DNA from: JBMYZL01 sp965661765
GTDB lineage: Bacteria; Bacteroidota; Bacteroidia; Flavobacteriales_D; Sanyastnellaceae
DNA: 33,006 bases
Direction of reading: 5' to 3'
NCBI GenBank assembly: GCA_965661765.1
Contig: CBFIFE010000030.1
Span: 1-33,006, forward strand
Positions 9,438 through 17,367 of the stretch are shown in pieces. A program made the position numbers and the translations under genes. Under the pieces are notes generated by a model. That model saw only the letters and a list, made by a program, of their open reading frames with translations, did not search any database and was not told the origin of the DNA. Each line of letters begins with the position of its first letter. The first letter of the stretch is position 1.

Positions 9438-12400
9438 CTCACCAACAATACAGATGCCGAGGCCACAATGTGAACCCCCGTGGTGAACAGCATGTCCAAG
9501 CGGATGCCATAGGCCCCAGTCGGCGCTTCGTTGCCACGCTGCAGACCATCCCACCCTTCTTCTGGATTGCCGATCACAGCCACCCGCTCCCCGAAACGAT
9601 TGAAGACCTCCATCTGGAACGTCTCCAAAGGTTCGCACAAAACACGCAAACGGTCATTCAGCCCGTCGCCGTTCGGGGAAAACATGTCGGGCAAGAACCA
9701 CGCTGTGGGCGGGGATACGCAGATGTCGGCTGAAGCTGCGTCGCTGCAACCGCCCTCGTTTTCGACAGAAAGGTAGAAGGCATAGGGGCCGGGGAGGGGC
9801 GGGGTGAAGGCGGGGGTTTGGCCTGATTGATAGGCTTCAGACCAAATCACATCCCCGTTGCCATCTTCAGCCCACCAAAGGCCTTGGGCAACGAACGCGC
9901 TGAAATCCAGCAAGGCAATCGGGGCCAACTCCCACGGCACGCATGCGCTGTCAGGGCCCAACCCGGGATTCGGTTGAAATCCGGCGCTCACGGGGGAGTA
10001 GGAGGGCAACTCCACAAGGGTGTCGTGGGTGCAACCACTGTTGTCGTCCACCAAAGTCACGCTGAGCGTTGCGCCGGCGGTCGCGGACAAGGTCCATGCA
10101 GCGGAATCCGCAGCTGGCGGGGGCATCGTATCCGCCATCCATGCCAATTGAAACGCGGGTGGCTCTGCCCCGAAGACCCCGCTGGAAGGCTCGCCAAAAC
10201 ACCGGATGGGCTCGGGTGTCCAAGTGATCGCTGGGTCCGGGGCAACCGCTACCCAGACGCTGTCTTGTGCGGCATCGGAACAACCATCGTTCACCGTCAC
10301 GACCAGCACAGACGATGCATTTGGCGTGAAGGTCGTGGTGTTCGTGGGAAAGCCGCCATGCGACCAGCTCCAGTTGTATTCGGCACCCGTGAGTCCGCCG
10401 CTGGCCGAGGCGCTGGCTGACGTGCTGGTCATTGGGCAAATCAAGGTGTCGCTCACGGCGAGGGAGACGTCGATCGGCGCTTCGAACTGGACTTCGATGG
10501 TGTCTGCGGAGGAGCAGGCCAAACCCGACCACCCCACCGTCAACGTGTGCCCCCCGGTGGCGAGGGTGTCCATCGAAAAAGCCTCGACTTCTGTGCCATC
10601 AATCGCCCAAGTGGCGGTGCTTGGGCTCAACCCAGCGGGTGACCAAGCCGCGTCTGCGTGGCACCACGGATCCGGCAGCAATCCCAATTCCGCTTGTTCC
10701 CAAGCTTCGACCTGGGTTTGGGTGCTGTCCAAGCATCCGCCTGGTGCCTCCCAAAACACCCAATGGTTGCCGGGACCGGCCGAACCAGGAGAGAACAGGC
10801 CCGAGGCCGCCGTGACCCCAGGTCCGCTCCACGTGCCACCGAACAGCAAGTCCGCCGGAGCCAAACCCATCGGTTCCGCCAAGACACAAACCGGCCACCC
10901 TGCATCGGGCAATTGAAAGTCGACCTGATCCGGCCAAACCGTGACGGTGACCGAATCCACACAGGTGTTGGCGGAAAAGACCAAGGTGTGGGACCCGACG
11001 GGAACCGAAGCTGGATCCCAAAACCAGGCACAGCCTCCTTCAAAACTGAAGCCGGGGCCGCTCCAGTCGCCACACCAAGGCTGGAAACCCCAACCGGCAT
11101 CATGAACCTCCACGGCGGCCACGCCCTGGCAAGTGCTGATGGTGGCGGGGGTGATTTGGGTGGTGACATTGTTCACCGAGACGGTGTCTTGGCATCCATT
11201 GGGCGCTGTGTAAATCAGTTCGATGCCCCAATCTTCTGGCGCGACGCCCGGGTAAAACGTTCCATTGCTCGTCACACCAGGCCCGGTCCAAGTCCCACCC
11301 ACTGGTGTGGCGAACGAGGAAGCAGGCATTCCGGCTTGTTCTGGGCAGGTGACCATGGACGCCGGTTCCACAGCGATGGGCAACAAAGTCGAGGTGGCCA
11401 GTTGCGCGCATCCGGCCAACGAATAGGTCCAAGTCACGGGGCCGGTGGGGACGTCGTTTGGATCAACCCACCCCGCAGTGCCCGAGACGCCTGGTCCGCT
11501 CCAAGTGCCGATGGCCGGCAGGTCGGGCAGCAAAAAGGGGGCGTCTGTTGCACAAATGCTGGGCAATGCCAAAGGGGGATCTTGGACAATGACCTCAATG
11601 AGCATTGTGTCACTGCACTGGGCACTGGATACCACCAAGGTGTCCATGCCCGTGGCGTCGGGCGTGTACAAGCCACTTGCGGTGGCATTGCCTCCACTCC
11701 ACAGGCCCCCGACCCCAAGGGCAATCAATTGCAGGTCCTCGCCGCCAAGGCAAGTGGTGAGGTCCGGGCCGGCCGATAGCCATTGAAAAACCAGCGTGGT
11801 GTCCACTTGGCAGCCGTGGGTTGTGGTGTATGTGAAAGCAACAGGGCCATTCAGGCCATCTGGCGTGGTTGCGCCGGAGATGGGGTCGATGATGTCAGGG
11901 GGATCCGCACTGAAGGTTCCGCCAGGCGGCACAGCCGCCAGCGCAGGGCCCGGCGCAGCGGAACAGTAGGGAGGAAGGGCTGGCTCGATTTGCCAAGCTG
12001 GCGACTCCACCGGAATGGCCCAGCTGAAAGATTGAGAAAGCCCGGTGCCGGGTTGCTCGACGCCCAATTCCAGTAAAACCGTATCCGAACCGGTGGGCGG
12101 GCAAATGGTGACCTCCGTCAGGTTGGCTTCTCCGGGGGTTTGCACCTCGACGCCATTCACCTCGCTCCAGTTGAACACGTGCGGCTGGCAGCCAAGGGCT
12201 TCAAAGGTGATGTTTGCACAAGTGCCGGCGCACAAAGCGGCAGGTGGGTCGACGGGCACCACCACAATGGGGCAGGTGGTGATGTCCAAGGCCAATGGGA
12301 CATCGAAAACATGCAAGGAATCGCACGCATCGCGTCGTCCCATGGTGAGGATGGCTTCCCAGTTGCAGTTGGCTGGCAACGGCGCATCGATTGGAAGGTT

Positions 12401-13042
12401 GAAGCCGGTCGCGGAATCGCCTTCGCAAACGAGTTCCGGGGCGCCAAGGGCCACCCCTTGCAGCCCACCACCAGAGAGGACGGTCCAGCTCTCGAGGTCG
12501 ATGTCCAGGCAGCCGACCGGTGGGTCAATGTCGATGTGAACGGAGGCAGCTGGACAAGCCACGGGCAGCGCCACAGCCATCGTCGGAGGTGAAGGCGGGG
12601 GGGCGAGCGCCTCCCAGGCCAACGAAAATCCGCAGTAGTTCGCGCTGGCATCTGAGGCGAACACAAAGGTGACGGCACCACTGGTGGCCACCACTGTGGG
12701 GGGTGTGAAGTCAAATCCCGTGTACACCCCCAGCACCGGGCTTGTGCTCGACGCCCCGTCGTACAATACGAGGGAGTCGAATCCCGTTTCGATGCAGATT
12801 TGGCTCAAGAAATCGACCTGTATCGGAACAGCAGCTTCTTCATCCACAAGCACAGTAAAAGTCAGGAACTCATCTGAGCTGTAGGGGCCACCTTCGCCAC
12901 TGTCCGTCAGGAAACCTGAACAATCCGTGACCACTGCATTCTCCATCGCAAACTGCTCCTGTCCAATTCCTGCCAGGGTCGCAGTCAGCAAAACCGCGGT
13001 GGACAACAGCCGCCATTGCAAAGGCTTGCCCATTTTGTTCAC
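9434..13042 (-). CDS. Secreted CUB/Ig-like giant protein with T9SS type-B (gliding-motility) C-terminal domain
   Basis: The protein has 1202 residues if it starts at GTG 13042, which overlaps the upstream TGA as GTGA; an in-frame ATG at 13033 gives 1199. An N-terminal signal peptide (about 1-28) is followed by a CUB-like domain (about 41-144; ICIETGFDSLVLYDG, NYCGFSLAW). A long Ig/PKD-like region follows, with five or six modules around GG(T/L)WSGPGV...G.F.PG motifs. Residues 1115-1202 form a type-B C-terminal domain: FLPDMFSPNGDGLND, FNRFGERV, GWDG, PTGAYGIRL. This domain directs export through the type IX secretion system in Bacteroidota. The protein is thus expected on the cell surface or secreted, helped by the PorP/SprF-like protein encoded immediately downstream. 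Ligand and function are unknown. Cys pairs in the CUB and Ig modules fit an extracellular location. Confidence 0.85.
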   Translation of the reverse strand: MNKMGKPLQWRLLSTAVLLTATLAGIGQEQFAMENAVVTDCSGFLTDSGEGGPYSSDEFLTFTVLVDEEAAVPIQVDFLSQICIETGFDSLVLYDGASSTSPVLGVYTGFDFTPPTVVATSGAVTFVFASDASANYCGFSLAWEALAPPPSPPTMAVALPVACPAASVHIDIDPPVGCLDIDLESWTVLSGGGLQGVALGAPELVCEGDSATGFNLPIDAPLPANCNWEAILTMGRRDACDSLHVFDVPLALDITTCPIVVVPVDPPAALCAGTCANITFEALGCQPHVFNWSEVNGVEVQTPGEANLTEVTICPPTGSDTVLLELGVEQPGTGLSQSFSWAIPVESPAWQIEPALPPYCSAAPGPALAAVPPGGTFSADPPDIIDPISGATTPDGLNGPVAFTYTTTHGCQVDTTLVFQWLSAGPDLTTCLGGEDLQLIALGVGGLWSGGNATASGLYTPDATGMDTLVVSSAQCSDTMLIEVIVQDPPLALPSICATDAPFLLPDLPAIGTWSGPGVSGTAGWVDPNDVPTGPVTWTYSLAGCAQLATSTLLPIAVEPASMVTCPEQAGMPASSFATPVGGTWTGPGVTSNGTFYPGVAPEDWGIELIYTAPNGCQDTVSVNNVTTQITPATISTCQGVAAVEVHDAGWGFQPWCGDWSGPGFSFEGGCAWFWDPASVPVGSHTLVFSANTCVDSVTVTVWPDQVDFQLPDAGWPVCVLAEPMGLAPADLLFGGTWSGPGVTAASGLFSPGSAGPGNHWVFWEAPGGCLDSTQTQVEAWEQAELGLLPDPWCHADAAWSPAGLSPSTATWAIDGTEVEAFSMDTLATGGHTLTVGWSGLACSSADTIEVQFEAPIDVSLAVSDTLICPMTSTSASASASGGLTGAEYNWSWSHGGFPTNTTTFTPNASSVLVVTVNDGCSDAAQDSVWVAVAPDPAITWTPEPIRCFGEPSSGVFGAEPPAFQLAWMADTMPPPAADSAAWTLSATAGATLSVTLVDDNSGCTHDTLVELPSYSPVSAGFQPNPGLGPDSACVPWELAPIALLDFSAFVAQGLWWAEDGNGDVIWSEAYQSGQTPAFTPPLPGPYAFYLSVENEGGCSDAASADICVSPPTAWFLPDMFSPNGDGLNDRLRVLCEPLETFQMEVFNRFGERVAVIGNPEEGWDGLQRGNEAPTGAYGIRLDMLFTTGVHIVASASVLLVR

Positions 13043-13500
13043 AGGGTATCGAGGATGGTGATGACCGGCGTGATGAGGGCTTCAGAGGCATGGCCTTCGC
13101 GATCAAAGAGTTGCAGGGTCAAGGTTGTGTTTTCCTGGCTGCCGTTGCCCAGCAGGAACAGCGGGGACAAGACCAAATCCAGCTCCCCCGACACCGACAG
13201 CGCCATCAAGTCCGGCGTCACGGGTGGAATGTGAACCCAATCGGCCTCTTGCAATCGCTGGTCACGGACCGACAAGCTCGGCACATCAGGATCGACGAAG
13301 CCGATGTCGCCTTGCGCGTCGCTGTATTGAAGGCGGATGCGCACACTGTCTTGGTGAGCGGTCACGGTGGTGGGACTGACGTCGATGAGGGTCAAGACCG
13401 GTGCCTCGGGCGCCACGTCATCCTCCCGGCAGCCCATCGTGCACACACAGATGACCGCGGCGGTCATGGAAATCCAAAAGTGCGCGTGCCTCGGTCTCAT
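13039..13500 (-). CDS. Small lipoprotein of the T9SS/DUF1501 operon
   Basis: This 153-residue protein has a lipoprotein signal peptide ending in the lipobox CTMGC, followed by REDD. An acidic cluster just after the lipidated Cys resembles the surface-export signal described for Bacteroidota lipoproteins, so outer-leaflet exposure is possible. The rest holds a VRIRLQYSDAQGDIGF segment, a common pattern in small Bacteroidota lipoproteins, and looks beta-rich. I do not recognise a named family. The ATG at 13500 overlaps the previous gene's TGA (ATGA), and its own TGA overlaps the GTG of the next gene. A longer upstream open frame to 13821 was rejected because it lies inside the preceding gene and has no signal. 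Confidence 0.8.
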   Translation of the reverse strand: MRPRHAHFWISMTAAVICVCTMGCREDDVAPEAPVLTLIDVSPTTVTAHQDSVRIRLQYSDAQGDIGFVDPDVPSLSVRDQRLQEADWVHIPPVTPDLMALSVSGELDLVLSPLFLLGNGSQENTTLTLQLFDREGHASEALITPVITILDTL

Positions 13501-14474
13501 GGGAAGATCAAAGAAAAGAGGGTCGACATGTAGGTTGGGCTTGCCGGGCCTGGGGCGACAATGTTCGCCTCGCCATCGGTGAGCGCCACTTGCAAATACA
13601 AAACGGTATCGGTTTCGGTGTCTGCCCATTCGCCCAAATCCAAGGTGACCTTGTGGGCGTAGGTGCTCGTGTTCCCGAAGAATGCGGGCGCCTCGAAGCT
13701 GGTGGCTGCCGGCGAGATCGGGGTCGGCGTGGCGCCAGAGAAACCCGATGGCGAACCGGCCACACGAAGCGTGGCTTGCAAGGCATCCGTGGGCGTGGTG
13801 GCATCCTCGAAGGCGAACCACAAGTCCACCAGGCCAGGACTCACCACCAAGGCATAGCCGGCATCGGGATCTCGTGGAAACGGTTCTGAGAAAGTTCCCG
13901 CGGCAAAACCGCCGAACCCCGCCACAACTGGGGGCAAGTTCACATCTCCAGCCGCCATTGGCATGTCACCTGCGGCGTTCGGGGCGCCTTCAGCGATCCA
14001 ATCTGTGATGGCGGCGATGTGGTTCTCGCCTTCTGTGGGCCAGTCCGATCCCTCGTCCACTTGGAGCGGCATTTGGCCGGAGGTATTGGGAATGGACGTC
14101 AACAACCGTTTGAGGAGCAGTGACCCCGGTGGGTCCCCCGGAACAACCCGATGAGCGAAGCTGCCGGCCGCATCATTGGAAATCACCGGGTGCATCACCA
14201 GCGTGTTGTAACTGCTGCCGATGGTTCGAAAGTCGGGTTCGAAGGTGCCATCGTGGCAGCCGGCATTGGCACAAGTGGGCAAAAACACCTGCTCATGAAT
14301 CCAACCGAAACTGCCCGGTTCTGAAGCGGGCAAAGCCAAATCCCCGTTCACCTGCGATCCCTCGATGTCCCCTTCGGCAGGTGCGTACGGATTCTCAATG
14401 GGCTCCGGTTTGCACCCCAACATCAGGAGCGTGGAGACGGAGGCGGCGATGGCAAAACAGCGAAGCATGCGCAT
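13497..14474 (-). CDS. Lipoprotein with CX4CH cytochrome c-like domain
   Basis: This 325-residue protein has a lipobox MLGC (Cys21). Residues 68-74 read CANAGCH, a haem-binding-like motif with four rather than two residues between the Cys. It is followed by DGTFEPDFR, then VVPGDPPGSLLLKRL and SGQMP (Met135, a possible distal ligand) and later HIAAITDWIAEGAP. This order matches cytochrome-c-like domains that accompany DUF1549/DUF1553/DUF1501 proteins in Planctomycetes. The C-terminal half (about 180-325) is beta-rich and unassigned. The start codon shares one base with the stop of the DUF1501-like gene (TGATG). Whether covalent haem is attached at CX4CH is not established from sequence. Likely role: electron transfer or a structural haem site at the outer membrane, as inference only. 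Confidence 0.75.
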   Translation of the reverse strand: MRMLRCFAIAASVSTLLMLGCKPEPIENPYAPAEGDIEGSQVNGDLALPASEPGSFGWIHEQVFLPTCANAGCHDGTFEPDFRTIGSSYNTLVMHPVISNDAAGSFAHRVVPGDPPGSLLLKRLLTSIPNTSGQMPLQVDEGSDWPTEGENHIAAITDWIAEGAPNAAGDMPMAAGDVNLPPVVAGFGGFAAGTFSEPFPRDPDAGYALVVSPGLVDLWFAFEDATTPTDALQATLRVAGSPSGFSGATPTPISPAATSFEAPAFFGNTSTYAHKVTLDLGEWADTETDTVLYLQVALTDGEANIVAPGPASPTYMSTLFSLIFP

Positions 14475-15814
14475 CAGATGTGGTTGAAGAGACTCGTGGT
14501 TCCGGCCACTGTCAGACCTGCGGATTGGACCTCCGGCCCTACGCCCAAGATGTCGGCCACGGTCATCATGGTGTCGCTCGCCAGTCCGACGGGGTTGTTT
14601 TCGCTGCCGATGACCAAGCCCTGCGGCACGCCAGGGCCGACCATCAAGGTGAACACGCGCATGGCGTTGCTGTCGCTGTGGTCGAAGGCGTACCAATTGT
14701 TCGTGTCGATGATGTTGTTCGGCATCAAGTTTCGTCCGCATTCGGGGGTGGCAAGGAGGGTGGTTTGGCCTGCCAAACCTTCAATTTCCTCAATCGATTG
14801 CCACAAATGCCCGACCGCGTGGTCCGCCCGGTGCAAGTTCGCGAGGTACCCACTGAAATTCGAATGGCACGTGTCCACAGCGCTCAGGTTGACGCACATG
14901 AATGCCGGCTTGAACCACTTCAGAACTTCGACCGCGAAGGCCATGGTGTAGAGATCTCCATTGTCTGTGATCGGTGGCAGGTCAAGGGTTCCGTTGTCCA
15001 CCTTTTCGTACATCGCCTCCATGAAGGCCTTGATGGACTGTCTTTCGTCCTCCGTATTCCCGAGGCTGCCACCACCGGCCATGAGGGCTTGGAACTGCAG
15101 GTCAAGGAAAGTTTTGAGCTTGTGCATCGGGGCGAGCTCATTCTCGGGGTGGTAGATTTTCGCATCGGCGAGCCGATTCGCCCCCATGCCGCTGAAGGTC
15201 ACGGTGGGCGCAAAGAAGTTGCCTGCGTACTGGGCGCCATAATCGGGGTGTGCGCTGTGGTTGAGCAAAGGTGTCGAGCCGCCGATGCCATTGCCCACAA
15301 ACCAAACATCCGTCGCGTCATAGCCCCCATGCCGACGCAAGTACTCAAAAAGGGTCGGGTTGACCGGGCGTTGCTTGAGCCCCTGTGTGGTGACGGTGCT
15401 GCCTTGCAGCAGGCTGTTCAGGCCACCGAAGTGGCCGGCGCTCAACGCAGTCACCTCGGCGAACAGCGTTCCCTGGTCTTGCAGGGGGGTGGACAGAATG
15501 GCCGGAATGGGTTGGATGCCGCCATCGCCCGTGCCGTAAACAATCTTGGCCACGGGCGGCTCGCCATTGAGCATGTTGTACATGATGTTCCCTGGGTAGG
15601 GCTCTCCTTGGCTGTCATCCACGTAGCGCTTCAAGACCGACTCTTGTTGCCGCACACCACCGGCAAACATGACCATCACCACGTGCTCTGAGCTGCGGTG
15701 GCCCGTGGGTGCGAACAATCGCCCAGATGGCAAAATGTAAGGGGAAGCCGCCAGACCCGCTGCGGCGAGGCCTGAGCGCTTGATGAATTCCCTGCGGTCG
15801 ATGGAGCGGCTCAT
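14474..15814 (-). CDS. Tat-exported DUF1501-like protein (alkaline phosphatase/sulfatase fold)
   Basis: This 446-residue protein starts at ATG 15814 and opens with a twin-arginine signal, DRREFIKRSGLAAAG (Arg7-Arg8), implying export in a folded and probably metal-loaded state. Later motifs fit the DUF1501/alkaline-phosphatase superfamily: FAGG near residue 50, SAVDTCHSNF (Asp314, His317), ADHAVGHLW (about 331-338), TTLLATPECGRN (351-362) and FDHSD (377-381). The pattern of D/H residues suggests retained metal ligands, but the substrate is unknown. In Planctomycetes and related phyla DUF1501 genes sit beside DUF1549/DUF1553 and cytochrome genes, and the same neighbourhood is seen here. The 42-nt upstream extension to 15856 is disfavoured because it overlaps the preceding gene and would bury the Tat signal. 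There is a 10-nt gap to the previous stop. Confidence 0.75.
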   Translation of the reverse strand: MSRSIDRREFIKRSGLAAAGLAASPYILPSGRLFAPTGHRSSEHVVMVMFAGGVRQQESVLKRYVDDSQGEPYPGNIMYNMLNGEPPVAKIVYGTGDGGIQPIPAILSTPLQDQGTLFAEVTALSAGHFGGLNSLLQGSTVTTQGLKQRPVNPTLFEYLRRHGGYDATDVWFVGNGIGGSTPLLNHSAHPDYGAQYAGNFFAPTVTFSGMGANRLADAKIYHPENELAPMHKLKTFLDLQFQALMAGGGSLGNTEDERQSIKAFMEAMYEKVDNGTLDLPPITDNGDLYTMAFAVEVLKWFKPAFMCVNLSAVDTCHSNFSGYLANLHRADHAVGHLWQSIEEIEGLAGQTTLLATPECGRNLMPNNIIDTNNWYAFDHSDSNAMRVFTLMVGPGVPQGLVIGSENNPVGLASDTMMTVADILGVGPEVQSAGLTVAGTTSLFNHI

Positions 15815-15824
15815 GTGTTGGGGG

Positions 15825-16319
15825 TCAGTAGTAAAGGTATTCTTCAGACAAGGCAAAAGACATGTAGACCAATTCCGGCGTCATTCCCGGATGGTTGTCC
15901 AAAAAGTTCCGAACGTAGGCGCGCTCTGCCGCACTGGGCAAGCGCACAAAAAACCGCAAGTAGGTCTCGTTGATGAAGGCGTCGGGGTCTGCTTGCATTT
16001 CTTCGGTTGTCGGCAATTGCACATCCTCGGCGTTGAAAAAATTGCTCAGCAACACCTCGCGTGCGACGTCCTGGTCGCCGATCGACGAAAACACTTGGCC
16101 CACATCGAAAAGTTCATTGGCAGGCAGGGCAGCCTGGAACAAATTCGTGTAAACGATGCTCACCCATTGCTCTGGCGTCTTCAGCCGATCCTTGACTGCG
16201 GACTGGGTGGTCACCTCAATGCCATTGAGCTCGAAGCGCGTCTGCGGCTCTGGTTTGCAACCCATCACCAGGAGGAGCAGCAATGCAAGGGGGAGTTTGG
16301 GTTCAATCAAATCCAGCAT
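15825..16319 (-). CDS. Small lipoprotein with DUF1549/DUF1553-like C-terminal motif
   Basis: This 164-residue protein starts MLDLIEPK and has a short hydrophobic stretch and lipobox VMGC (Cys21), followed by KPEP. The C-terminal part contains INETYLRFFVRLPSAAER, which resembles the 'Y-L-R-x(2)-G/V-R-x-P-(T/S)-x2-E' helix motif of DUF1549/DUF1553-type proteins, then ALSEEYLYY. It overlaps the upstream gene by 17 nt. Together with that gene it may be a split counterpart of the larger DUF1549-DUF1553 proteins of Planctomycetes; this is inference. No catalytic residues are evident. The spacing implies co-translation with its neighbours. Confidence 0.7.
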   Translation of the reverse strand: MLDLIEPKLPLALLLLLVMGCKPEPQTRFELNGIEVTTQSAVKDRLKTPEQWVSIVYTNLFQAALPANELFDVGQVFSSIGDQDVAREVLLSNFFNAEDVQLPTTEEMQADPDAFINETYLRFFVRLPSAAERAYVRNFLDNHPGMTPELVYMSFALSEEYLYY

Positions 16320-17226
16320 AATCGTCGGTGGTCAAAAATTCTTGCAACAACGCTTCGTAATTCCCCCCGGGTGCAGAAAGAAACGCCTCCAATCCCAGCA
16401 GCAACTCCCCATGCGAAGGCTCGCGCGCCCACATCCCTGCAGCGGCCCACCGAACCATGCCCTCGGCCCATTCCTCATCGGACACCATCGCCTCGAGGTA
16501 CGTGGGTTTGTCCTGGGCGGCCATGCCCAAGAAGACATGGGCTTGGTTGTATTCAATGATGTCGTAGCCCAAGTCAAACTCCGCAGTGGTGGGAAAGCGC
16601 CCGAACAAATCATCGAAGGTGGCATTGACGAAGTTGAAACTGTTCATGTTGATCTCGTCATACAAATTGTTCCAGCAGAGCCGTTTGCAGAATGCATTCA
16701 TGGCCAAATCTCCCTCGGCGTAGTCATCGCGGGCGTCCACCACATCCAGAATGCGCCCGGCGGCTTCCATCGCCGCCGCATACCCCACCAGATTTCCCCC
16801 CAGTGAGTCATTGAGGGCATTGAAAACCAAATTCGAATACCGGCTCATCAAATCCTCATCCGAGGCCCCCTGCAAAAACCGGGCTTTCAAGTCACTGTAC
16901 ACCTTGTCGTGGAAGCCAACCGAGGTGGCGGGCGCGGCCATCAGGGATTCAACGATGGCTTTTCGGGCATCGTGGTGAAGGGCTGCCGTTTCGAGTGCCA
17001 CCACGGTCGTGTCCATTTCAATGTCGGTCGGTTCCCGTCCGATGCAATCGATGAACAAACGGTTGACGTAATTCTGAACCGTCAAGGTGGAAATGCCATC
17101 GTATGCCGGGATGTCATTGTCGGTGAAGACAATTTCTTCCGGTTTGCATCCCCAAAGGAGCGCACCGACGCAAACAAATCGAATCGATCGCAAGACCAAG
17201 TTGTTCAGGAGATGGGGATTCAACAT
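16303..17226 (-). CDS. DUF1549-like lipoprotein, first gene of the operon
   Basis: This 307-residue protein has a signal peptide with lipobox LLWGC (Cys27), followed by KPEE. Residues about 48-72 (NYVNRLFIDCIGREPTDIEMD) closely resemble the conserved DUF1549 opening, where arginine, 'D-x-IG-x-x-PT-x-x-E' and hydrophobic residues are kept. The rest appears mainly helical, with no recognised catalytic site. It heads the minus-strand operon running to 8421 and is divergent from the propeller gene at 17368. The ATG at 17226 is preceded by four imperfect 12-nt repeats containing a 14-codon open frame. It is shorter than planctomycetal DUF1549-DUF1553 proteins, which also carry a C-terminal domain that seems to be missing or encoded separately here. 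Confidence 0.75.
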   Translation of the reverse strand: MLNPHLLNNLVLRSIRFVCVGALLWGCKPEEIVFTDNDIPAYDGISTLTVQNYVNRLFIDCIGREPTDIEMDTTVVALETAALHHDARKAIVESLMAAPATSVGFHDKVYSDLKARFLQGASDEDLMSRYSNLVFNALNDSLGGNLVGYAAAMEAAGRILDVVDARDDYAEGDLAMNAFCKRLCWNNLYDEINMNSFNFVNATFDDLFGRFPTTAEFDLGYDIIEYNQAHVFLGMAAQDKPTYLEAMVSDEEWAEGMVRWAAAGMWAREPSHGELLLGLEAFLSAPGGNYEALLQEFLTTDDYAGFD

Positions 17227-17264
17227 TTCAGGCTTAACATCAGGCTCAACATGAGGCTCATCAT
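17220..17264 (-). other. Possible 14-codon leader frame made of 12-nt repeats
   Basis: Reading the minus strand from 17264 gives MMSLMLSLMLSLKC and a TGA that ends just inside the start region of the DUF1549-like gene, overlapping it by 7 nt in another frame. The frame is built from imperfect 12-nt units (ATG-TTG-AGC-CTG type), so it may be a simple repeat without function. If translated, it could couple initiation of the operon. No ribosome-binding site can be assigned. Confidence 0.3.
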
Positions 17265-17336
17265 CGGGTCAATTTACTCAACTTCCACCGAATGCGTGGG
17301 AACGGGCCAGGGAATGGGCTTGGCCTGCCTTTCCTT

Positions 17337-17344
17337 TACCTTTG
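17337..17344 (+). promoter_or_regulatory. Bacteroidota-type -7 promoter box (TACCTTTG)
   Basis: TACCTTTG followed by C matches the Bacteroidota -7 consensus TAnnTTTG exactly. It lies 23 bp before the ATG at 17368, which would give a short leader. A clear -33 TTTG is not present at the usual spacing; the nearest TTG (17320-17322) is only 14 bp upstream. Orientation and position fit the propeller gene. No comparably good box was found for the divergent operon. Confidence 0.5.
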
Positions 17345-17367
17345 CGGCGATTCAAAACCACACAGTC

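Noticed and set aside
14120..15691. 523-codon plus-strand frame opposite the DUF1501-like gene
   Set aside because: The minus-strand reading has a Tat signal, fold motifs and operon context; the plus-strand product has no recognisable features.
16909..17367. N-terminal extension of the propeller protein in the same frame
   Set aside because: It runs antisense through the divergent lipoprotein gene, and the signal peptide starts at ATG 17368.
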